DNA of 64,000 nt from positions 1-64,000 of the forward strand of contig NZ_PIZV01000024.1 in assembly GCF_002835665.1 (NCBI RefSeq), in the 5' to 3' direction. Position numbers and translations under genes: made by a program. The DNA comes from Chryseobacterium sp. PMSZPI. Lineage in GTDB: Bacteria; Bacteroidota; Bacteroidia; Flavobacteriales; Weeksellaceae. A model generated the notes under the pieces. It was not told where the DNA came from. It saw only the letters and a program-made list of their open reading frames with translations, and did no database searches. Of the stretch, positions 60,125 through 64,000 are shown one piece after another. Every line of letters begins with the position of its first letter. Position 1 is the stretch's first letter.

Positions 60125-61054
60125 TTAATTTAATTCAATTGGATTTTGATTTGGGCTTGCTCCGCTTTTAAAAGAAGGAGTATCTCCATTAGGTCCCTGC
60201 ATCGGAAAATTATTCCCTTCACCTCCCATTCCTCGATGCATACCACCTCCCGAATGATTACCACCCCTCATTCCTCCTCCATGTCTTCCGCTGCCAGAAT
60301 GCATATTTTCACCAACATTATTTGTGGCCATTGTACTCCTGTTTTTATTGAACTCAAGCTCAAGAGCAGCCTTATCTCCACGGAAATTAATTCTGGTGCT
60401 TTGCTTTGCATCAGAACTTATGGGTTCCTCAAAAGAGTTCTTAATCATTATTTTTTTGACAAGATCAAATTTGTAGTCTCCTTTATCATCTTCCAGCTTC
60501 ACAATCAACCCCGGTAATCCTGAAAATTTATAAGGTCCATCAGAAACCGAAATATCTTTTGTAAACCAGGCTGTCCAGGTTCTCCCTCCCAAACTTGTGG
60601 TTGCTTTTTGAGCGGGATATCCGTTTTGTTTCTCAACAGTATTGGTTATTTCCCATCTTATAGGCCGGTCTTCCTGGTAATAAATTTGCTTCCCCGCTAC
60701 CCTATCATAATAGTACACTTTACGTTCCGGAATATTTTTGGTGATGAAATATTCAAAAAAAGTAGGTTCATGATGTCTCTTCCCTTCCAATTTTGAAAAA
60801 TCTTTTTCTTCTTTTTTATTATTTTCTTTCACTTCCGATTTAAAAATCGCAAAGAGAGAATCCCTTACCAATTTATTTTCACTGATAAATAAAGAATGAT
60901 CTCCTTTCACATCCAGAAAAGTTCTTTCACTTTTCATCGTCACCAGATTAATAGAATCAGGATTTACCGAAGTGTCATAAACATATCTTATGGTCTGCCC
61001 ATGGGCTAATACGATTAAAAACAACACAAAGAATCCAAGTAATTTTTGTTTCAT
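60125..61054 (-). CDS. GLPGLI family protein with His/Gly/Met-rich tail
   Basis: A 309-residue secreted paralogue of the next gene (signal MKQKLLGFFVLFLIVLAHG). It has FSGLPGLIVKLEDDKGDYKF and GGRTWTAWFTKDISVSDGPYKFSG. Its tail between about 255 and 295 is a repeat of Gly with His and Met (RHGGGMRGG, HSGGGMHRGMGG), which could bind copper or other metal. It ends QNPIELN, matching the NPIEL end of its paralogue. This is a tandem duplication with diverged tails. Confidence 0.88.
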   Translation of the reverse strand: MKQKLLGFFVLFLIVLAHGQTIRYVYDTSVNPDSINLVTMKSERTFLDVKGDHSLFISENKLVRDSLFAIFKSEVKENNKKEEKDFSKLEGKRHHEPTFFEYFITKNIPERKVYYYDRVAGKQIYYQEDRPIRWEITNTVEKQNGYPAQKATTSLGGRTWTAWFTKDISVSDGPYKFSGLPGLIVKLEDDKGDYKFDLVKKIMIKNSFEEPISSDAKQSTRINFRGDKAALELEFNKNRSTMATNNVGENMHSGSGRHGGGMRGGNHSGGGMHRGMGGEGNNFPMQGPNGDTPSFKSGASPNQNPIELN

Positions 61055-61210
61055 TGCTATTTTTCTTTATAGATCAAGAATATAATTTAAAGTTAAAATC
61101 AAAAAGAGAGACTTTCGGCTAATAAACAAAAGTTTATGTAATTTTAACATAAAATATTCCCTTTAGAATTCTCTACTAATATCAGAATCATTAAAATAGA
61201 TATCTTCGAT

Positions 61211-61241
61211 TTGAGATTGCGGAAATTAGTTCGTATTTTTG
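61211..61241 (+). promoter_or_regulatory. Promoter of the suf genes
   Basis: TTG (61211-61213), a 20-base spacer and TATTTTTG (61234-61241) fit the Bacteroidota -33/-7 consensus, 28 bases before the sufA ATG. Confidence 0.58.
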
Positions 61242-61269
61242 CATCATTAAATCATTCTAAATAAATACA

Positions 61270-61599
61270 ATGATAAAAGTATCAGACCATGCAAAGGAAA
61301 AAGCCATCCAGTTGATGACGGAAGATGGTTTTAACCCTGCTGAAGATTATATAAGAGTGGGGGTGAAAAGCGGCGGATGCTCTGGTTTAGAGTATGTTTT
61401 AAAGTTTGACAACCAAAAAACAGACGCAGATCAGATTTTTGAAGATAATAACATTAAAATTATTATAGATAAAAAATCCATCCTCTATTTAGCAGGAACA
61501 ACTCTTGAATATTCAGGAGGATTGAACGGAAAAGGGTTTGTTTTTAACAACCCGAATGCATCCAGAACATGCGGATGTGGAGAATCATTTAGTCTTTAG
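61270..61599 (+). CDS. sufA: IscA/SufA-type Fe-S assembly protein
   Basis: A-type carrier or scaffold for Fe-S clusters. The 109-residue protein has the three conserved Cys: VGVKSGGCSGLEY (about 38) and CGCGESF at the C-terminus. It heads the sufA-sufB-uraH-sufC group, and sufS is far away at 24.7 kb. I call it sufA by context; IscA or HesB is the same family. Confidence 0.9.
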   Translation: MIKVSDHAKEKAIQLMTEDGFNPAEDYIRVGVKSGGCSGLEYVLKFDNQKTDADQIFEDNNIKIIIDKKSILYLAGTTLEYSGGLNGKGFVFNNPNASRTCGCGESFSL

Positions 61600-61640
61600 A
61601 AAAAAGACATAAGATACTAGATATCAGCTCTCAGAAAAGC

Positions 61641-61675
61641 ATCTGAAATCTGAAGTCTAAAATCTGAAATCTAAA
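61641..61675. repeat. Degenerate heptamer tandem repeat between sufA and sufB
   Basis: Five consecutive units of RTCTRAA (ATCTGAA, ATCTGAA, GTCTAAA, ATCTGAA, ATCTAAA). I recall similar strings in Chryseobacterium intergenic DNA. They lie in the untranslated gap and may be transcribed with the suf genes. Confidence 0.7.
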
Positions 61676-61683
61676 AAATAGTA

Positions 61684-63132
61684 ATGAGTAAATACACTGA
61701 AGACGATTTAAGAGTCGATCTAGAAAATAAAAAATATGAATTCGGTTGGGAAACCAAAATTGACTATGAAGAGTTCCCGATTGGTTTAAATGAGGATATC
61801 ATCCGTGCAATCTCTGCTAAAAAAGAAGAGCCTGAATGGATGACTGAATGGCGTTTGGAATCTTTCAAAATCTGGCAAAAAATGGTGGAGCCTACCTGGG
61901 CTAACATCAAATATGAAAAACCAGATTTTCAAGCTATCCGTTACTATGCTGCTCCAAAAGTAAAGCCTGAATTGGCCAGTCTTGATGAAGTAGATCCGGA
62001 ATTATTGAAAACTTTCGAAAAGCTAGGGATTAATATCGAGGAGCAAAAAAGACTTTCAGGAGTTGCCGTAGATATTGTAATGGACTCTGTTTCTGTGAAA
62101 ACAACTTTCCAGGATACATTAGCAGAAAAAGGGATTATATTCTGTTCCATCTCTGAGGCCATCAAAAATCACCCGGATTTAGTAAGAAAATATCTTGGAA
62201 AAGTAGTTCCAAGAGGAGATAACTTTTACGCAGCATTGAATTCCGCAGTATTCTCTGACGGAAGTTTCTGTTATATTCCTAAAGGCGTAAAATGTCCAAT
62301 GGAACTTTCTACCTACTTCCGTATCAACCAGGCAGGAACAGGTCAGTTTGAAAGAACGCTTGTCATTGCAGATGAAGGAAGTTATGTTTCTTATCTCGAA
62401 GGCTGTACAGCTCCATCAAGAGATGAAAACCAGCTTCACGCAGCGGTAGTGGAACTTATTGCACTAGACAATGCTGAAATTAAATATTCCACTGTACAAA
62501 ACTGGTACCCAGGTAATGAAGAAGGAAAAGGTGGGGTATTTAACTTTGTAACGAAAAGAGGTCTTTGCGAAAGAAACGCAAAAATTTCTTGGACACAGGT
62601 TGAAACCGGTTCAGCAGTAACATGGAAATATCCTTCTTGCATCCTTAAAGGAGATGGTTCTATTGGAGAGTTCTACTCTATCGCAGTAACCAATAACCAT
62701 CAATATGCAGATACAGGAACAAAAATGATCCACATTGGAAAAAACACCAAGTCAACGATCATTTCTAAAGGGATCTCTGCAGGAAAATCTCAAAACTCAT
62801 ACAGAGGGCAGGTAAAAGTAATGCCTTCCGCAAAAGGAGCGAGAAACTTCTCTCAGTGTGACTCTTTATTGATGGGCAATGAGTGTGGAGCTCACACTTT
62901 CCCTTATATTGAAATTAAAGATCCTACTGCACAACTAGAGCACGAAGCTACAACTTCAAAAATCGGAGAAGATCAGATTTTCTACTGTAACCAGAGAGGT
63001 ATCGATACGGAAAGAGCAATTGCCTTAATTGTAAACGGTTTCAGCAAAGAAGTTTTAAATAAACTTCCAATGGAGTTTGCTATTGAAGCACAAAAACTAT
63101 TGGAAATTTCACTGGAGGGTTCAGTGGGATAA
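61684..63132 (+). CDS. sufB: Fe-S cluster assembly protein SufB
   Basis: Scaffold subunit of the SufBCD complex. The 482-residue protein has the family blocks [65 protein letters not shown] and [20 protein letters not shown]. Length and motifs are intact. It is separated from sufC by a secreted HIU hydrolase gene. Confidence 0.97.
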   Translation: MSKYTEDDLRVDLENKKYEFGWETKIDYEEFPIGLNEDIIRAISAKKEEPEWMTEWRLESFKIWQKMVEPTWANIKYEKPDFQAIRYYAAPKVKPELASLDEVDPELLKTFEKLGINIEEQKRLSGVAVDIVMDSVSVKTTFQDTLAEKGIIFCSISEAIKNHPDLVRKYLGKVVPRGDNFYAALNSAVFSDGSFCYIPKGVKCPMELSTYFRINQAGTGQFERTLVIADEGSYVSYLEGCTAPSRDENQLHAAVVELIALDNAEIKYSTVQNWYPGNEEGKGGVFNFVTKRGLCERNAKISWTQVETGSAVTWKYPSCILKGDGSIGEFYSIAVTNNHQYADTGTKMIHIGKNTKSTIISKGISAGKSQNSYRGQVKVMPSAKGARNFSQCDSLLMGNECGAHTFPYIEIKDPTAQLEHEATTSKIGEDQIFYCNQRGIDTERAIALIVNGFSKEVLNKLPMEFAIEAQKLLEISLEGSVG

Positions 63133-63153
63133 TCAATTGAAGAGAGAATCGCT

Positions 63154-63564
63154 ATGAAGAAGTTTTTATTGGCATTTTTTGGATTCATTTTTTTAAATTT
63201 TTCAGCTCAGGAGAAGAAAGGTTTTCAGCTTTCAAGTCACATTCTGGATATTTCGCAGGGACAGCCTGCCGGAAATGTAGTTATAGAACTGGAGAAATTT
63301 AATGAAACAACCCAACAATGGATTTCTATAGGTAAAAAACAAACTGATAATAATGGCAGGGTTTCAGACTTTTTACCATATCAAAAGACCAATAACAACG
63401 GAAAATACAAGCTTGTATTCTTCATAGAAGATTATTACAAACATAAAAATATAGAAAGCTTCTATCCGTCTATTGAAGTAATATTCCAGATTAAGGATAA
63501 TGAACATTATCATGTTCCTATTACTTTATCTCCTTATGGATATTCAACATACAGAGGAAGTTAA
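63154..63564 (+). CDS. uraH: Exported 5-hydroxyisourate hydrolase (transthyretin-like)
   Basis: Hydrolyses 5-hydroxyisourate to OHCU in uric acid breakdown. The 136-residue product has a signal peptide (MKKFLLAFFGFIFLNFSAQ), so it acts in the periplasm or outside. Active-site elements are visible: SSHILD (His29), NNGR (Arg69), HYHVPITLSPYGY (His118/120) and the end YRGS (133-136), the transthyretin-like signature. No other purine-breakdown gene is in the window. It sits between sufB and sufC, 21 bases after sufB and 30 bases before sufC. Confidence 0.88.
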   Translation: MKKFLLAFFGFIFLNFSAQEKKGFQLSSHILDISQGQPAGNVVIELEKFNETTQQWISIGKKQTDNNGRVSDFLPYQKTNNNGKYKLVFFIEDYYKHKNIESFYPSIEVIFQIKDNEHYHVPITLSPYGYSTYRGS

Positions 63565-63594
63565 TACAATTATAAAAAGAAAAAGTTAGCAAGA

Positions 63595-64000
63595 ATGTTA
63601 CAAATTAAAGACCTTCACGCCAAAATTGAAGACGGCGCAGAAATATTAAAAGGTATTAATCTTGAAATAAAGCCGGGCGAAGTTCACGCGATCATGGGGC
63701 CGAACGGAGCCGGTAAATCCACGCTTTCTTCTGTAATCGCAGGAAAAGAAGATTACGAAGTGACTGGTGGAGAGATTCTTTTCGAAGGAGAAGACATCAT
63801 TGAGGACGCTCCTGAAGATAGAGCTCATAAAGGGATCTTCCTTTCTTTCCAGTATCCAGTGGAAATTCCGGGAGTTTCTGTAACGAACTTCATCAAAGCT
63901 GCTTTAAACGAAACCAGAAAAGCAAACGGATTGGAAGAAATGCCCGCAAAAGAAATGCTTGCATTAATCCGTGAAAAATCTGAAAAATTAGGAATTAAAA
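63595..64000 (+). CDS. sufC: Fe-S assembly ATPase SufC (partial)
   Basis: ABC-type ATPase of the SufBCD complex. The first 135 residues are present: MLQIKDLHAKIEDGAEILKG at the start, Walker A GPNGAGKST at about 36-44, and Q-loop LSFQYPVEIPGV near 84. The gene runs off the right edge, so the signature and Walker B motifs are not seen. Confidence 0.95.
   Translation, partial: MLQIKDLHAKIEDGAEILKGINLEIKPGEVHAIMGPNGAGKSTLSSVIAGKEDYEVTGGEILFEGEDIIEDAPEDRAHKGIFLSFQYPVEIPGVSVTNFIKAALNETRKANGLEEMPAKEMLALIREKSEKLGIK

Noticed and set aside
1..64000. CRISPR arrays, tRNA or rRNA genes, insertion sequences, prophage
   Set aside because: No regularly spaced direct repeats, cloverleaf-forming sequences, rRNA-like stretches, transposase or phage proteins were seen in reading both strands.

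Overview
The window comes from an AT-rich Bacteroidota genome, most likely Chryseobacterium or a close relative (Weeksellaceae, Flavobacteriia). Signs of this are promoters with the Bacteroidota -7 box TAnnTTTG (often TAAATTTG), a type IX secretion sorting tail, GldH, an alternative complex III operon, GLPGLI-family proteins, a type III glutamine synthetase and a small GG-leader peptide of the kind seen in Chryseobacterium. The genus call is inference. No rRNA, tRNA, CRISPR array, insertion sequence or prophage is visible.

Layout. 1-760: C-terminal end of a probable polymorphic toxin (zincin motif HENVH) followed by a probable immunity gene. 816-13202: WYL regulator, tadA, coaX, an M1 peptidase, DinB, a conserved protein with a nucleoside-phosphorylase-like C-terminus, glutamine synthetase III, an NlpC/P60 lipoprotein and a pentapeptide-repeat protein. 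13273-18927 (minus): elongasome operon mreB-mreC-mreD-mrdA-rodA. 19313-23731 (plus): heme operon hemA-hemC-hemD-lipoprotein-hemE. 23972-30688: an unrecognised gene, then sufS, rplY, prs and a FadL/SGNH pair on the minus strand. 31158-39788: ricT-gldH-PBP1A, selO, a T9SS-secreted repeat protein and a polytopic membrane protein. 40581-48987: six-gene alternative complex III operon (actABCDEF), the quinol:cytochrome c oxidoreductase of the respiratory chain. 49162-56017: glycosyltransferase, a lipoprotein with apt, a TPR protein with ribH, and an LtaS-like sulfatase. 56007-61054: accessory-looking cluster described below. 61270-64000: sufA-sufB-uraH-sufC (sufC cut by the window edge).

Most of the window is core metabolism and envelope biogenesis. 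The least explained part is 56-59 kb. There, a GG-leader mini-gene absent from standard-length gene calls (58968-59129) encodes a core peptide that copies the N-terminal signature of the zinc metallopeptidase YpfJ encoded just upstream, with 11 of the first 15 residues identical but mostly different synonymous codons. Divergently from ypfJ runs a tight three-gene operon resembling E. coli ygiB-ygiC: a lipoprotein, a second lipoprotein ending in an RGGxGxS tail, and a glutathionylspermidine-synthase-like ATP-grasp ligase. I regard this neighbourhood as the best candidate for an undescribed peptide/protease/ligase system. The functional link is inference.

Several gene starts were moved downstream because the longest frame begins inside a -7 box or before a clear signal peptide (hemA, hemC, the NlpC lipoprotein, gldH, actD, the LtaS-like gene, the 57.8-kb lipoprotein and others). 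Residue numbers refer to the start given.
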